DNA of 64,000 nucleotides from Dickeya aquatica (GTDB lineage Bacteria; Pseudomonadota; Gammaproteobacteria; Enterobacterales; Enterobacteriaceae), in contig NZ_LT615367.1 of assembly GCF_900095885.1 (NCBI RefSeq), positions 2,232,001 to 2,296,000 on the forward strand, read 5' to 3'. Position numbers and translations under genes: made by a program. Every line of letters starts with the position of its first letter. Within the stretch, counting starts at the first letter, position 1. The notes below the pieces were generated by a model that was not told where the DNA came from, did not search any database, and worked only from the letters and a program-made list of their open reading frames with translations. Of the stretch, positions 52,295 to 62,252 are shown piece after piece.

Positions 52295-53203
52295 TTAGCG
52301 ATCTTTCGGGTCGAGGGCATCACGCAGGCCATCGCCGATAAAGTTAAAACAAAACAGAGTGACCACCAGAAAACCGGCGGGATAGAGCAACAACCACGGG
52401 GCGACTTCCATCGAGTTAGCACCGTCATTGAGCAATGCCCCCCAACTGCTGAGTGGCTCCTGTGTGCCCAGGCCAAGGAAGCTCAAAAAGGATTCAAACA
52501 GGATCATGCTTGGCACCAGCAACGAGGCATACACCACCACCACGCCCAGCACGTTAGGCACGATATGGCGCAGCACAATATTGCGAGTCGATACCCCGCA
52601 CACCAGCGCCGCTTCAATAAACTCTTTGCGTTTTAAGCTCAGTGTCTGCCCACGCACAATACGTGCCATATCAAGCCAGGACACCATGCCGATAGCCACA
52701 AAGATAAGCAGAATGTTTTGACCAAACAGCGTGACCAGTAAAATGACGAAAAACATGAACGGGAACGAGTTGAGGATCTCCAGCAAACGCATCATCACCG
52801 AGTCAGCTTTACCGCCAAGATAACCAGACGCCGCACCGTATAACGTACCAACGATGACAGCGACCAAAGCCGCAGCAACCCCTACCATCAGTGAAATACG
52901 CCCGCCAATCGCCACACGAACCAGCAGGTCTCGCCCTGATGAGTCAGTACCAAAATAGTGTTTGGAAACCATATCCGGGGCGCTGGACATCATGTTCCAG
53001 TCGGTATCGGCATAGTTAAATGGCGCAAATATCGGGCCTAAAATCACAAACAGCGTAATCAGCACCAGCACAAACAGACTGGCCAGCGCCGCCCGGTTAT
53101 GCATAAAACGGCGGCGCGCATCCTGCCACAGGCTGCGGCCTTCCACGTCGAGTTTTTCACTGAAGCTATCGAGCGCTTCACGGTTACGTTTATTCAACAA
53201 CAT
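52295..53203 (-). CDS. oppC: Oligopeptide ABC transporter permease OppC
   Basis: 302 residues, the E. coli length, with six membrane helices. [27 protein letters not shown] and the EAA-type loop [27 protein letters not shown], which docks on the ATPases, are clear. The pair [23 protein letters not shown] is a family landmark. Spaced 12 bases from oppB. Confidence 0.96.
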   Translation of the reverse strand: MLLNKRNREALDSFSEKLDVEGRSLWQDARRRFMHNRAALASLFVLVLITLFVILGPIFAPFNYADTDWNMMSSAPDMVSKHYFGTDSSGRDLLVRVAIGGRISLMVGVAAALVAVIVGTLYGAASGYLGGKADSVMMRLLEILNSFPFMFFVILLVTLFGQNILLIFVAIGMVSWLDMARIVRGQTLSLKRKEFIEAALVCGVSTRNIVLRHIVPNVLGVVVVYASLLVPSMILFESFLSFLGLGTQEPLSSWGALLNDGANSMEVAPWLLLYPAGFLVVTLFCFNFIGDGLRDALDPKDR

Positions 53204-53215
53204 CGGTGTCTTACC

Positions 53216-54139
53216 TTAGTAACGGATCTTCGGGTCGATGACCGCATACAGCACATCGATGATCGCATTAAACAGAATGGTCAACGCGCCTACCAAAATG
53301 GTAAGACTGAGCACCAGGGAATAGTCGCGGTTAAGCGCGCCATTCACAAATAACTGACCGATACCGGGCAAACCAAAAATCGTTTCAATGACCATCGAAC
53401 CGGTAATAATGCCCACAAACGCCGGGCCCATATACGACAACACAGGCAGCAGGGTCGGCTTTAACGCATGGCGTAAAATGATACGGCGCAGCGGCAGCCC
53501 TTTGGCACGCGCAGTGCGAATAAAGTTGGAGTGCAGCACTTCTATCATTGAACCGCGAGTGATACGGGCAATACTGGCGATATACGACAATGACAGCGCC
53601 ACCATCGGCAGAATGATGTACTGCGGTGCGCCACCGTTCCAGCCACCGCCAGGCAACCAACGCAAGGTAATCGAAAAGACCAGCACCAACAGCGGTGCAA
53701 CCACAAAGCTGCTTGGGATAACCACCCCCGTCATCGCAAAACCCATGACGGTATAGTCCCATTTACTGTTTTGATTCAGCGCAGCCACCACGCCAGAGGT
53801 CACCCCCAGCACAATCGCCAGCAAAAACGCAGCGGCACCCAATTTGGCAGAAACCGGGAACGCCCGCGCAACCAAATCGTTTACCGAATAATCTTTGTAT
53901 TTGAAAGACGGCCCAAAATCGCCCTGTATCAGTTGCAGCAGGTAGCTACCATACTGCTTGATAATTGGGTCATTAAGATGGTACTTGGCCTCAATATTCG
54001 CCATAACTTCAGGCGGAAGAGTGCGTTCTCCGGTAAACGGACTTCCCGGAGCCAACCGCATCATGAAAAACGAAATCGTAATCAGGATGAACAAGGTCGG
54101 GATTGCTTCCAGGCAACGACGAAAAATAAATTTTAACAT
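53216..54139 (-). CDS. oppB: Oligopeptide ABC transporter permease OppB
   Basis: 307 residues (E. coli 306). Six membrane helices; MLKFIFRRCLEAIPTLFILITISFFMMRLAPGSPF at the start and the EAA-type loop NFIRTARAKGLPLRRIILRHALKPTLLPVLSYMGP are family blocks. Forms the channel with OppC. It is separated from oppA by 131 bases that contain a strong hairpin. Confidence 0.96.
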   Translation of the reverse strand: MLKFIFRRCLEAIPTLFILITISFFMMRLAPGSPFTGERTLPPEVMANIEAKYHLNDPIIKQYGSYLLQLIQGDFGPSFKYKDYSVNDLVARAFPVSAKLGAAAFLLAIVLGVTSGVVAALNQNSKWDYTVMGFAMTGVVIPSSFVVAPLLVLVFSITLRWLPGGGWNGGAPQYIILPMVALSLSYIASIARITRGSMIEVLHSNFIRTARAKGLPLRRIILRHALKPTLLPVLSYMGPAFVGIITGSMVIETIFGLPGIGQLFVNGALNRDYSLVLSLTILVGALTILFNAIIDVLYAVIDPKIRY

Positions 54140-54233
54140 TGACCTTACCTATCAAACCGGTCTGAGATGTTCTCTTTTATTGTTTATTAAACATGTGTTT
54201 ATCAAACAATGGTCATTTATCACACAGACGACA

Positions 54234-54257
54234 GGGCCGCACGTTACCGTGCGGCCC
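54234..54257 (-). terminator. Strong hairpin between oppA and oppB
   Basis: GGGCCGCACG and CGTGCGGCCC form a perfect ten-pair stem with a four-base loop, 14 bases past the oppA stop. No T run follows, so it is more likely a partial terminator or an mRNA-end protector that lets oppA be expressed well above oppBCDF. Confidence 0.65.
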
Positions 54258-54270
54258 GGCATACTGCTAA

Positions 54271-55914
54271 TTAATGCTTGATAATATAGAGATTTTTAAC
54301 GTTGATGTTATCCAGCGGGTCTTTACCCGTCAGACCACCCACATACGGTTTAACCAGACGGGTATTGGCATAGTAGTAAACCGGAACCACTGCCGCATCT
54401 TTCTCCAGCAGTTGCTCAGCTTCTTTATACGCTGCCGCACGTTCACCTTCTGTTTTCGCTGTGAGTGCTTTAGCCATCAGCTTGTCAAAGTCAGCGTTCT
54501 TGTAGTGAGACGTGTTGCTGCTGCTGTTGGAAATCATAATGTTCAGGAAGGTGCTCGGTTCGTTATAGTCAGCACACCAGCCCGCACGAGCAACGTCATA
54601 CGTACCCTGATGGCGGCTATCGAGGAAGGTTTTCCATTCCTGATTTTCCAGCTTGGCGTCAACACCGATGTTGTTTTTCCAAATGGAAGACGCCGCAATC
54701 GCCAGTTTTTTGTGCAGATCGGACGTGTTGTATAGCAGGTTAAACGTCAGCGGTTTTTCCGCCGTGAAACCAGCTTCAGCCAACAGTTTCTTCGCTTCGG
54801 CATTGCGTTTTTCACGCGACCAGCTCACCCACTCCGGCGGTGTCAGCTTACCGTCCAACCCGTCAATATACGGTGGCGTAAAGCCGAATGCCGGGGTATC
54901 ACCCTGACCTTTCACCTTGTTCACCAGAATGTCCTGATCCAGACCCAGAATCAGTGCCTGACGAACGCGCGGGTCGGTAAACGGCGCTTTCTGATCGTTG
55001 ATTTCATAGTAGTAAGTACACAGATACGGATCCGCTTTGACTTCACCTGGGATCTCTTTTTTCAGCTTCTGGAACAACTCGATAGGCAGGTTGTTATACG
55101 TCATGTCTATCTCGCCGCTGCGATAGCGGTTCACGTCTGTCACTTCGGACGAAATAGGCAGATAGGTCACCTTGTTGATGACGGTATTAGCGTTATCCCA
55201 ATAATTCGGGTTGCGCTCCAGCACAATCTTCTCGTTGACGATCCACTCTTTCAGCTTGTAGGCACCGTTACCAACCCAGTTAGCGGGCTGCGTCCATTTA
55301 TCACCAAACTGTTCAACGACTTTTTTGTTCACCGGGAAGGTGGACGGGTGCACCAGCAGTTTATAGAAGTAAGGAACCGGCTCGCTCAGGGTCACTTCGA
55401 GGGTGTTGTCATCAAGCGCTTTCACACCCAGGGTGTCCGGTGTTTTTTTACCGGCGACAACATCATCAATATTCAGGATATGGCCAAATTGCAGGTAGCT
55501 TGCATAGGGAGATGCTGTTTTCGGGTCAGACACACGCTGCCAGCTATACACGAAATCCTTGGCCGTCACCGGATCGCCGTTAGACCACTTCGCGTTTTTA
55601 CGCAGATGGAAAGTCCAGACTTTAAAGTCTTTATTATCCCAGCTCTCGGCAACACCCGGTGCCGGATGGCCATCAGGGCTGATAACTAACAAACCTTCGA
55701 GCAGGTCACGCGAAATGTTAGATTCCGGCACGCCTTCAATTTTATGCGGGTCTAACGAGGCAACCTCGGAACCATTGTTGCGCACCAGTTCCTGTTTTTC
55801 AGCCAACTGAACACCGGCTGGTACATTTGCAGACCAGGCAGAGACACTGGCAGACGCTGTGATTGCAGCGAGAATGCTGATAGCCAGTCTTTTTTTAATT
55901 GTGTTGTTCACCAT
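54271..55914 (-). CDS. oppA: Oligopeptide periplasmic binding protein OppA
   Basis: 547 residues (E. coli 543). The signal peptide of about 29 residues ends SAWSA-N. EKQELVRNNGSEVASLDPHKIEGVPESNISRDLLEGLL is the family opening, with ESWDNKDFKVWTFHLRKNAKWSNGDPVTAKDF and CTYYYEINDQKAPFTDPRVRQALILGLD following. It delivers peptides of two to five residues to OppBC. AAGG lies seven bases upstream of ATG 55914. First gene of the operon, with a long upstream region suited to post-transcriptional control such as GcvB, which acts on oppA in E. coli; I could not verify a GcvB site. Confidence 0.96.
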   Translation of the reverse strand: MVNNTIKKRLAISILAAITASASVSAWSANVPAGVQLAEKQELVRNNGSEVASLDPHKIEGVPESNISRDLLEGLLVISPDGHPAPGVAESWDNKDFKVWTFHLRKNAKWSNGDPVTAKDFVYSWQRVSDPKTASPYASYLQFGHILNIDDVVAGKKTPDTLGVKALDDNTLEVTLSEPVPYFYKLLVHPSTFPVNKKVVEQFGDKWTQPANWVGNGAYKLKEWIVNEKIVLERNPNYWDNANTVINKVTYLPISSEVTDVNRYRSGEIDMTYNNLPIELFQKLKKEIPGEVKADPYLCTYYYEINDQKAPFTDPRVRQALILGLDQDILVNKVKGQGDTPAFGFTPPYIDGLDGKLTPPEWVSWSREKRNAEAKKLLAEAGFTAEKPLTFNLLYNTSDLHKKLAIAASSIWKNNIGVDAKLENQEWKTFLDSRHQGTYDVARAGWCADYNEPSTFLNIMISNSSSNTSHYKNADFDKLMAKALTAKTEGERAAAYKEAEQLLEKDAAVVPVYYYANTRLVKPYVGGLTGKDPLDNINVKNLYIIKH

Positions 55915-56804
55915 TATTTACCTTGCTCCTGTTTTACTGTTATTGCACCCAGTCAGGCACATAACTTTATTCGTATGCGTCAAACAAGCAGACACCCTCG
56001 CTACCAGAGGAACGGTTCTGGTGATGTCTGCCGATGAATCGCGGCAAAACGGTTTATCCTTGAGGCCAACCCTTATATTAGAAAAACCAATATAGCGAGT
56101 GTGCCCACGCCAACGTGTTGTAAAAATCAACGCAGATAAGAACAGCACATTTCGGCAACCCAAAAACTGCCGTCGTCCTGTCCCAGACACGGCAGCCTGT
56201 AGCCATTTACTCTCTTCCCTGATGTCACGTTATTTCATTCTGCAACGACCTGAATAAGCTTCTAATAAATTTAACTTATCCATAACAGCGCCAGAAAATA
56301 ACGTGATGCCGAACGTATCAGAAGAATCCGGCTTCGCCAACAGATTTTGTAGCCTGTTACTTAAATTTCTTTTCCAGCGTATAACACCGGAAAATAACCT
56401 TAATAAAAAGATGGATATAAAAGCACCGCCAGCAGGTTCTTTCCTAATCAAATCACCATAAGACAGAGGAATGTCCAATATGATGTCAGTATGAAAGAAT
56501 TAACCGTAGCTATGGGCAATAAGCACGCGATAAAACACTTCTTAAGCAAGATGATGATGTTGTCATCATCATTGCGTCAGGTGTGAATAAATTAACAACG
56601 CCATCCGACATTATACCGGCGCATCCAGGCGCACCGCTTGACCACGATGCATTAGCTTATCTAAGGCATAATGAGAGAAATAAAAAAAAGTTATATCAAA
56701 AGAAAGCCTGCGTCATTTTCACTGATGCTGTTACGCGAGCGCGCCTCGCGCGACAGCATCAGAAAAGCTGGCGGGTATAAATAAGAGTGTAGTCAGCACC
56801 GGTG
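55915..56804. other. Long region between oppA and ychE with no firm gene
   Basis: 890 AT-rich bases. The left part should hold the oppA promoter and leader; CTGCCGT and ACGGCAG arms at about 56169-56191 can form a hairpin. At 56491 a 31-codon frame (MKELTVAMGNKHAIKHFLSK...) stops at a TGA that overlaps a GTG opening a 65-codon frame (56583-56780) of low-complexity Lys-rich sequence. At 56723-56761 GATGCTGT and ACAGCATC enclose a second GC-rich stem. None of these frames has a family I recognise. Confidence 0.4.
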
Positions 56805-57449
56805 TTACATCAAGCCGGGGAACAATGTGCGGATTCCGTTCACAATAAACTCAATGCCCAGCGACATCAGCAACAGCCCCATAATACGGGTCACAACATT
56901 GATACCGGTTTGCCCCAACAAACGCACTAATGCCGGGGCGGCACGAAACAGGACCCAACAGCAGAAAGCAAACACCGCAATAGCCGCAGACAGCCCCAGC
57001 AAATTCTGCCAACCGTGATAACGAGAACTCCAGACTATTGTCGAACTGATAGCCCCCGGCCCGGCCATCAGGGGCAATGCCAGCGGCACAACACCAATAC
57101 TCTCGCGGTTCGCCGTTTCCGTTTTTTCCTGTTTGTTCTGCTTATCTTCCCCAAGCTTGCCACTTATCATCGACATGGCGATGGTGACAATCAGAATGCC
57201 ACCGGCAATGCGAAATGAGTCGATAGAAATCCCAAACAACCGTAAGATGCTGTCACCCAAAAACAGCGCGACCCACAGAATAATCACGACAGACACATTG
57301 GCCGTCAGGTTGGTTCTCGCCCTCCCCTCATTCCCCTGATAATTGGTCATACTAATAAAAATAGGCAAGATACCCACCGGGTTTATCAGCGCAAACAGCC
57401 CGACAAAGAACTTAATGTACCCCGACAAATCGAGAACTGGCTGAATCAC
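56805..57449 (-). CDS. ychE: MarC-family membrane protein YchE
   Basis: 214 residues (E. coli 215). Six membrane helices; KFFVGLFALINPVGILPIFISMTNYQ, DSFRIAGGILIVTIAMSMISGKLGEDKQNKQEKTET, VPLALPLMAGPGAISSTIV and GINVVTRIMGLLLMSLGIEFIV are conserved. The family was once labelled NAAT transporters or multiple antibiotic resistance proteins, but its function is not established. Single gene between opp and adhE, as in E. coli. Confidence 0.93.
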   Translation of the reverse strand: MIQPVLDLSGYIKFFVGLFALINPVGILPIFISMTNYQGNEGRARTNLTANVSVVIILWVALFLGDSILRLFGISIDSFRIAGGILIVTIAMSMISGKLGEDKQNKQEKTETANRESIGVVPLALPLMAGPGAISSTIVWSSRYHGWQNLLGLSAAIAVFAFCCWVLFRAAPALVRLLGQTGINVVTRIMGLLLMSLGIEFIVNGIRTLFPGLM

Positions 57450-57987
57450 ACATCACCCCTGAAAATTATTGTCAACCCACGTCAGCGGCTACGCACCGCT
57501 CGTTCCTGCCCATAGGACTATTTCAGTAAACCCTAAGGCACCTTTGTTTACCTTTTATGTCGTGACGCTCAGGCCACTACGCTGTTATCGACACATTTTT
57601 GCATCGCTTTGCCGATAAGTTGGTGATTTATTTTTTACAAATCGCACGGTATCGATAATCGTTATCATCAGCACCATGCTGAATGGTGTCAGCATTAAGT
57701 TTTATAGAGCCGGATCACAAAAAAAAGATCAGCGAAGGCGTATTCTGCGGGCATAGCAGGAAAGGCAGCGAACTGGCAAGGTTTTGTTATTAAAAATAGG
57801 TTAACAGGCTATTGAGAAACTAAAGTTTCCAGGATTGTCTTTCCACCTTGCTGACCTGAGCCTTTTGAGTCAATGGATAAAATCCAGATAGTCATTGTCA
57901 CACACGCTATCAGGCAGGCGTTATCTATACTGTGTATTCGCCGGACTGACCATTGACTGAAAAAGCTTAACATTACAGGAGAGCATT
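57450..57987. promoter_or_regulatory. Long adhE upstream region
   Basis: 538 bases with no gene. It must hold the adhE promoter and leader (plus strand) and the ychE start (minus strand). In E. coli adhE also has a long leader and is controlled by Cra, Fis, NarL and RNase III processing. A palindrome GATAATCGTTATC at 57654-57666, within a Fur-like 19-mer, is the only clear site-like element. CAGGAGAG stands six bases upstream of the start codon. Confidence 0.5.
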
Positions 57988-60681
57988 ATGGCCGTAACAA
58001 ACGTTGCTGAACTTAACGCTTTGGTCGAGCGCGTTAAAAAAGCGCAGCAGGAATTTGCCAATTTTAGTCAGGAACAGGTTGATCGCATCTTCCGTGCCGC
58101 CGCACTGGCAGCAGCAGACGCCCGCATCCCATTGGCGAAAATGGCCGTGGCCGAGTCTGGCATGGGGATAATCGAAGATAAAGTCATCAAAAACCACTTT
58201 GCTTCCGAGTACATCTATAACGCCTACAAAGATGAGCAGACCTGCGGTGTGTTGTCAGTCGATGATACCTTCGGCACCATCACTATTGCTGAACCGATTG
58301 GGATTATCTGCGGTATTGTGCCAACCACAAACCCCACTTCAACAGCCATCTTTAAGGCGCTGATCAGCCTGAAAACCCGTAACGGCATCATTTTTTCTCC
58401 GCATCCGCGTGCTAAAAATGCCACCAACAAAGCGGCAGATATCGTTTTACAGGCCGCCATCGCCGCTGGCGCACCGAAAGACATTATCGGCTGGATTGAC
58501 GAACCTTCGGTTGAGTTATCTAACCAGCTAATGCACCACCCTGACATTAATCTGATCCTGGCCACCGGCGGGCCGGGTATGGTGAAAGCGGCTTACAGTT
58601 CCGGTAAGCCCGCTATTGGCGTGGGGGCCGGTAACACCCCTGTGGTGGTGGATGAAACGGCGGATATCAAGCGTGCTGTTGCCTCAATTCTGATGTCTAA
58701 AACCTTTGATAACGGTGTTATCTGTGCTTCCGAGCAATCGGTTATCGTGGTTGATGAAGTCTACGATGCCATGCGTGAGCGTTTCTCCACTCACGGTGGC
58801 TACCTGCTCAAAGGCAAGGAACTCCAGGCTGTTCAGGCTATTATCCTGAAAAACGGGGCCTTGAATGCAGCGATTGTTGGGCAACCGGCGATCAAAATTG
58901 CAGAAATGGCAGGCATCAGCGTACCGGCCAGCACCAAAGTGCTGATTGGTGAAGTTATTAATGCGGATGAATCCGAACCTTTCGCTCATGAAAAATTGTC
59001 GCCAACCCTTGCAATGTACCGGGCCAAAGACTTTGAAGACGCGGTCAGCAAAGCAGAAAAACTGGTTGCCATGGGCGGGATTGGCCACACCTCTTGCTTG
59101 TATACCGATCAAGATAACCAGCCTCGCCGCGTCAACCATTTCGGCGATAAGATGAAAACAGCGCGTATCCTTATCAACACCCCTGCATCTCAGGGTGGGA
59201 TTGGCGATCTGTACAACTTTAAACTGGCACCGTCACTGACGCTGGGTTGCGGTTCATGGGGGGGCAACTCTATCTCCGAAAACGTCGGGCCAAAACACCT
59301 GATCAACCGCAAAACGGTGGCTAAGCGAGCAGAAAACATGCTGTGGCACAAACTTCCGAAATCCATCTATTTCCGTCGTGGCTCATTGCCTATCGCACTG
59401 GAAGAAGTGGCCACCGATGGTGCAAAACGTGCGTTTATCGTCACTGACCGCTTCTTGTTTAATAATGGCTACGTTGACCAGATTACTTCGGTGCTGAAAC
59501 AGCATGGCCTGGACACCGATGTATTCTTTGAAGTCGAAGCCGACCCGACACTCAGTATTGTGCGCAAGGGTGCCGAGCAGATGAACGCCTTCAAACCGGA
59601 TGTGATTATCGCGCTCGGCGGTGGTTCGCCGATGGATGCGGCCAAAATCATGTGGGTGATGTATGAACACCCTGACACCCACTTCGAAGAACTGGCATTG
59701 CGGTTTATGGATATCCGTAAACGTATTCATAAATTCCCGAAAATGGGTGTGAAAGCGAAACTTATCGCCGTGACAACAACCTCGGGAACCGGCTCTGAAG
59801 TGACACCGTTTGCGGTGGTAACTGATGATGCAACCGGGCAGAAATACCCGCTGGCCGACTATGCGCTGACCCCGGACATGGCAATTGTCGATGCCAATCT
59901 GGTGATGAATATGCCTAAATCGCTGTGCGCCTTCGGTGGCCTTGATGCCGTCACCCACGCACTGGAAGCGTATGTTTCTGTATTAGCGAACGAATATTCT
60001 GATGGGCAGGCCCTTCAGGCGCTGAAACTGTTAAAAGAGAACCTGCCCACCAGTTACCGTGAAGGCGCGAAAAACCCGGTAGCCCGTGAACGCGTACACA
60101 ACGCAGCCACTATTGCCGGTATCGCTTTTGCCAACGCCTTCCTCGGGGTTTGTCACTCGATGGCGCATAAACTGGGTTCTGAATTCCATATTCCGCACGG
60201 TTTGGCTAATGCATTATTAATCAGCAACGTTATTCGCTATAACGCTAACGACAACCCGACCAAGCAAACGGCATTCAGTCAGTATGATCGCCCACAGGCT
60301 CGCCGTCGTTACGCCGAAGTGGCCGACCATTTGGGTCTCGGTGCACCCGGTGATCGTACCGCGCAGAAAATTGAAAAATTGCTGGCGTGGCTTGATGAGA
60401 TTAAGAAAGATCTGGGTATTCCTGCTTCTATTCGCGAAGCAGGCGTGCAGGAAGCCGATTTCCTGGCCCGGGTGGATAAACTGTCTGAAGATGCTTTTGA
60501 CGACCAGTGTACCGGTGCAAACCCGCGCTATCCGCTCATTGCTGAACTCAAACAGATCCTGTTGGATTCGTTCTACGGTCGCCCGTTCGTCGAACATCAG
60601 GTTAACGAGAAAAAAGCCGATACCGCCGTCGTCAATGCGCCGGTAAAAAGCGAAAAGAAAGAAAAAAAAGCCGTTAGTTGA
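57988..60681 (+). CDS. adhE: Bifunctional acetaldehyde-CoA / alcohol dehydrogenase AdhE
   Basis: 897 residues (E. coli 891). The N-terminal aldehyde dehydrogenase (1-440) reduces acetyl-CoA to acetaldehyde, with catalytic Cys246 in VICASEQ. A linker leads to the iron-dependent alcohol dehydrogenase (450-870), which makes ethanol: ALGGGSPMDAAKIMWVMYEHP binds NAD, and FGGLDAVTHALEAYVS plus CHSMAHKLGSEFHIPHGLANA hold the Asp and His metal ligands. The enzyme assembles into spirosomes. The last 25 residues are Lys/Glu-rich (KSEKKEKKAVS). Main fermentative NADH sink under anaerobiosis. Confidence 0.97.
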   Translation: MAVTNVAELNALVERVKKAQQEFANFSQEQVDRIFRAAALAAADARIPLAKMAVAESGMGIIEDKVIKNHFASEYIYNAYKDEQTCGVLSVDDTFGTITIAEPIGIICGIVPTTNPTSTAIFKALISLKTRNGIIFSPHPRAKNATNKAADIVLQAAIAAGAPKDIIGWIDEPSVELSNQLMHHPDINLILATGGPGMVKAAYSSGKPAIGVGAGNTPVVVDETADIKRAVASILMSKTFDNGVICASEQSVIVVDEVYDAMRERFSTHGGYLLKGKELQAVQAIILKNGALNAAIVGQPAIKIAEMAGISVPASTKVLIGEVINADESEPFAHEKLSPTLAMYRAKDFEDAVSKAEKLVAMGGIGHTSCLYTDQDNQPRRVNHFGDKMKTARILINTPASQGGIGDLYNFKLAPSLTLGCGSWGGNSISENVGPKHLINRKTVAKRAENMLWHKLPKSIYFRRGSLPIALEEVATDGAKRAFIVTDRFLFNNGYVDQITSVLKQHGLDTDVFFEVEADPTLSIVRKGAEQMNAFKPDVIIALGGGSPMDAAKIMWVMYEHPDTHFEELALRFMDIRKRIHKFPKMGVKAKLIAVTTTSGTGSEVTPFAVVTDDATGQKYPLADYALTPDMAIVDANLVMNMPKSLCAFGGLDAVTHALEAYVSVLANEYSDGQALQALKLLKENLPTSYREGAKNPVARERVHNAATIAGIAFANAFLGVCHSMAHKLGSEFHIPHGLANALLISNVIRYNANDNPTKQTAFSQYDRPQARRRYAEVADHLGLGAPGDRTAQKIEKLLAWLDEIKKDLGIPASIREAGVQEADFLARVDKLSEDAFDDQCTGANPRYPLIAELKQILLDSFYGRPFVEHQVNEKKADTAVVNAPVKSEKKEKKAVS

Positions 60682-60708
60682 TAACCGCTGATTCATAAAA
60701 CTTTCAGC

Positions 60709-60738
60709 CAGCCCGGTGTCTGCCACCGGGCTTTTTTA
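60709..60738 (+). terminator. adhE terminator
   Basis: AGCCCGGTG and CACCGGGCT form a nine-pair stem followed by six T residues, about 30 bases past the adhE stop. Confidence 0.93.
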
Positions 60739-61272
60739 TTGCTGATTATGTATTGCGGATTATGCACTGCTGATAAAAAGCTCGCTCAGTAGGTGATCCC
60801 CTCAAAGCCCTGTCAGGACACCAGCGCGAGCTGGGCACAGATACCATCAGGTGCAGCAAAAGCGGCTATTCCCGTCTTTTCCAACGCGGCTGTATCCCCC
60901 AACAGACAATAACCCGCCGCGCAATGAGGGGCCGTTTTCACCCGTGTGTGCGGCATCCATCAGGTGGTGTCAGCCTGCAAACCAGATACACGGCTAATGG
61001 CTGAAAACACGGCCTGCGCTGAGCACTTAACGTATCAGGCAACGCACTGGCGGGCTGGCGCAGCGTAACAATACGATAAGCTGTTCGCTATTTACTTCGC
61101 ACCGCGTTAATAAGCCAGACTGAATACTTGGCCAATAGCCATTCCTTCCTGACAATGCCCTAAATACTCAGGCAAAACCGCACAGCCCACCCTCTGATTA
61201 ATACACACCCACAAGAGCCTACACGGCAGGCCTTCTCGGTTGCACCAATAATTATTTCAGATTATAGATAAA
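60739..61272. other. Region between adhE and tdk, possible gene remnants
   Basis: 534 bases. On the minus strand an ATG-started 47-codon frame (60813-60956, [20 protein letters not shown] then a moderately coding-like tail) and an overlapping frame upstream of it have codon use closer to coding than random, but no ribosome binding site and no family I recognise. E. coli carries the broken gene ychG at this place. The 200 bases next to tdk show nothing. Confidence 0.35.
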
Positions 61273-61872
61273 TTATTCTGATTCCGGGCGAGCCAACCCC
61301 AGCGCGATTTTATAATGTTTTCGGCATACCGAAACATAACTTTCATTCCCACCAATAACTACCTGAGCCCCTTCAATCATCGGCTTGCCATGTGCATTGA
61401 GACGTAAAACATGATTGGCTTTACGCCCACAATGACACACCGTTTTTAGCTCTATCAGTTTATCCGCCCAGGCTAATAAATAATGACTGCCACTAAACAA
61501 TTCCCCTTTGAAATCGGTTCTCAAACCATAACACAGCACTGGAATGTCTAATTGGTCAACAACGTCACATAAGGCCCACACCTGTTCACGAATCAGGAAC
61601 TGACTTTCATCAATTAACACACAGTGAATAGTTTGCTGGCGATGTGCTTGCTCAATTTCACGGAATAAATCAGTTTGTTCGTTAAACAATAAAGCAGGTG
61701 ATGACAAACCAATACGGGAACTGACGATACCGCTAACCCCTGAGCGGTTATCTATTTCAGCAGTGAATACAACCGTCCTCATTCCCCGTTCCTGATAGTT
61801 ATATGAAGACTGTAGCAACGCGGTGGATTTCCCTGCATTCATCGCGGAATAATAAAAATAAAGCTGCGCCAT
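61273..61872 (-). CDS. tdk: Thymidine kinase
   Basis: 199 residues (E. coli 205). Phosphorylates thymidine for salvage. P-loop SAMNAGKST at 9-17, catalytic Glu89 in [32 protein letters not shown] and a zinc site formed by CHCGRKA and a later Cys near VCRKHY. Type II (TK1-like) kinase. Same order adhE-tdk-hns-galU as in E. coli. Confidence 0.96.
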   Translation of the reverse strand: MAQLYFYYSAMNAGKSTALLQSSYNYQERGMRTVVFTAEIDNRSGVSGIVSSRIGLSSPALLFNEQTDLFREIEQAHRQQTIHCVLIDESQFLIREQVWALCDVVDQLDIPVLCYGLRTDFKGELFSGSHYLLAWADKLIELKTVCHCGRKANHVLRLNAHGKPMIEGAQVVIGGNESYVSVCRKHYKIALGLARPESE

Positions 61873-62252
61873 GGCCCCTCATCGACGGCGTTTGCCGGTT
61901 AGTTATCATTAAATTTATTGTAACATAGGCACGAGAAGTGACGAAGATTTAACGCCAGCCACCCGTTTTCTGTTTCATATCATGAAACACTTTGTCGCTT
62001 TGCCATATAAAAAATCGCCATAAAATTGCAGTGAAACACAGCAATAGTCAGGCTTGGTTATTTGCATGACGATTCACGTCAGGGGAATGTATTAGCGAAC
62101 TTGTTTAAAGTTTATATTGCCAGTTAGCTCGTGACACCCGCTTAAATTTACTAAATTTTAGCAACCTGACAATTTTCCCTATTGCAGAAAATAAAACAGC
62201 AATCTATTATCTCTGTACTGTCACCAATTATATTTATTCCGAGATTAATCCA
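61873..62252. promoter_or_regulatory. Divergent control region of tdk and hns
   Basis: 380 AT-rich bases with many A and T tracts, typical of the curved, self-regulated hns promoter region. No gene is visible. The hns leader near 62220-62250 has a GAG site about nine bases before the start. Confidence 0.55.

Noticed and set aside
51289..52476. OppD frame extended to 395 residues
   Set aside because: The extra 66 residues lie over the oppC coding end and do not match OppD; the AAGGAGG before 52278 marks the real start.
56230..56478. Minus-strand frame of 82 codons upstream of oppA
   Set aside because: It starts with TTG without a ribosome binding site, and the product has no recognisable features.
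59383..59958. Open frame of 191 codons opposite adhE
   Set aside because: Antisense shadow of the AdhE coding frame, with His/Arg-rich low-quality sequence and no ribosome binding site.
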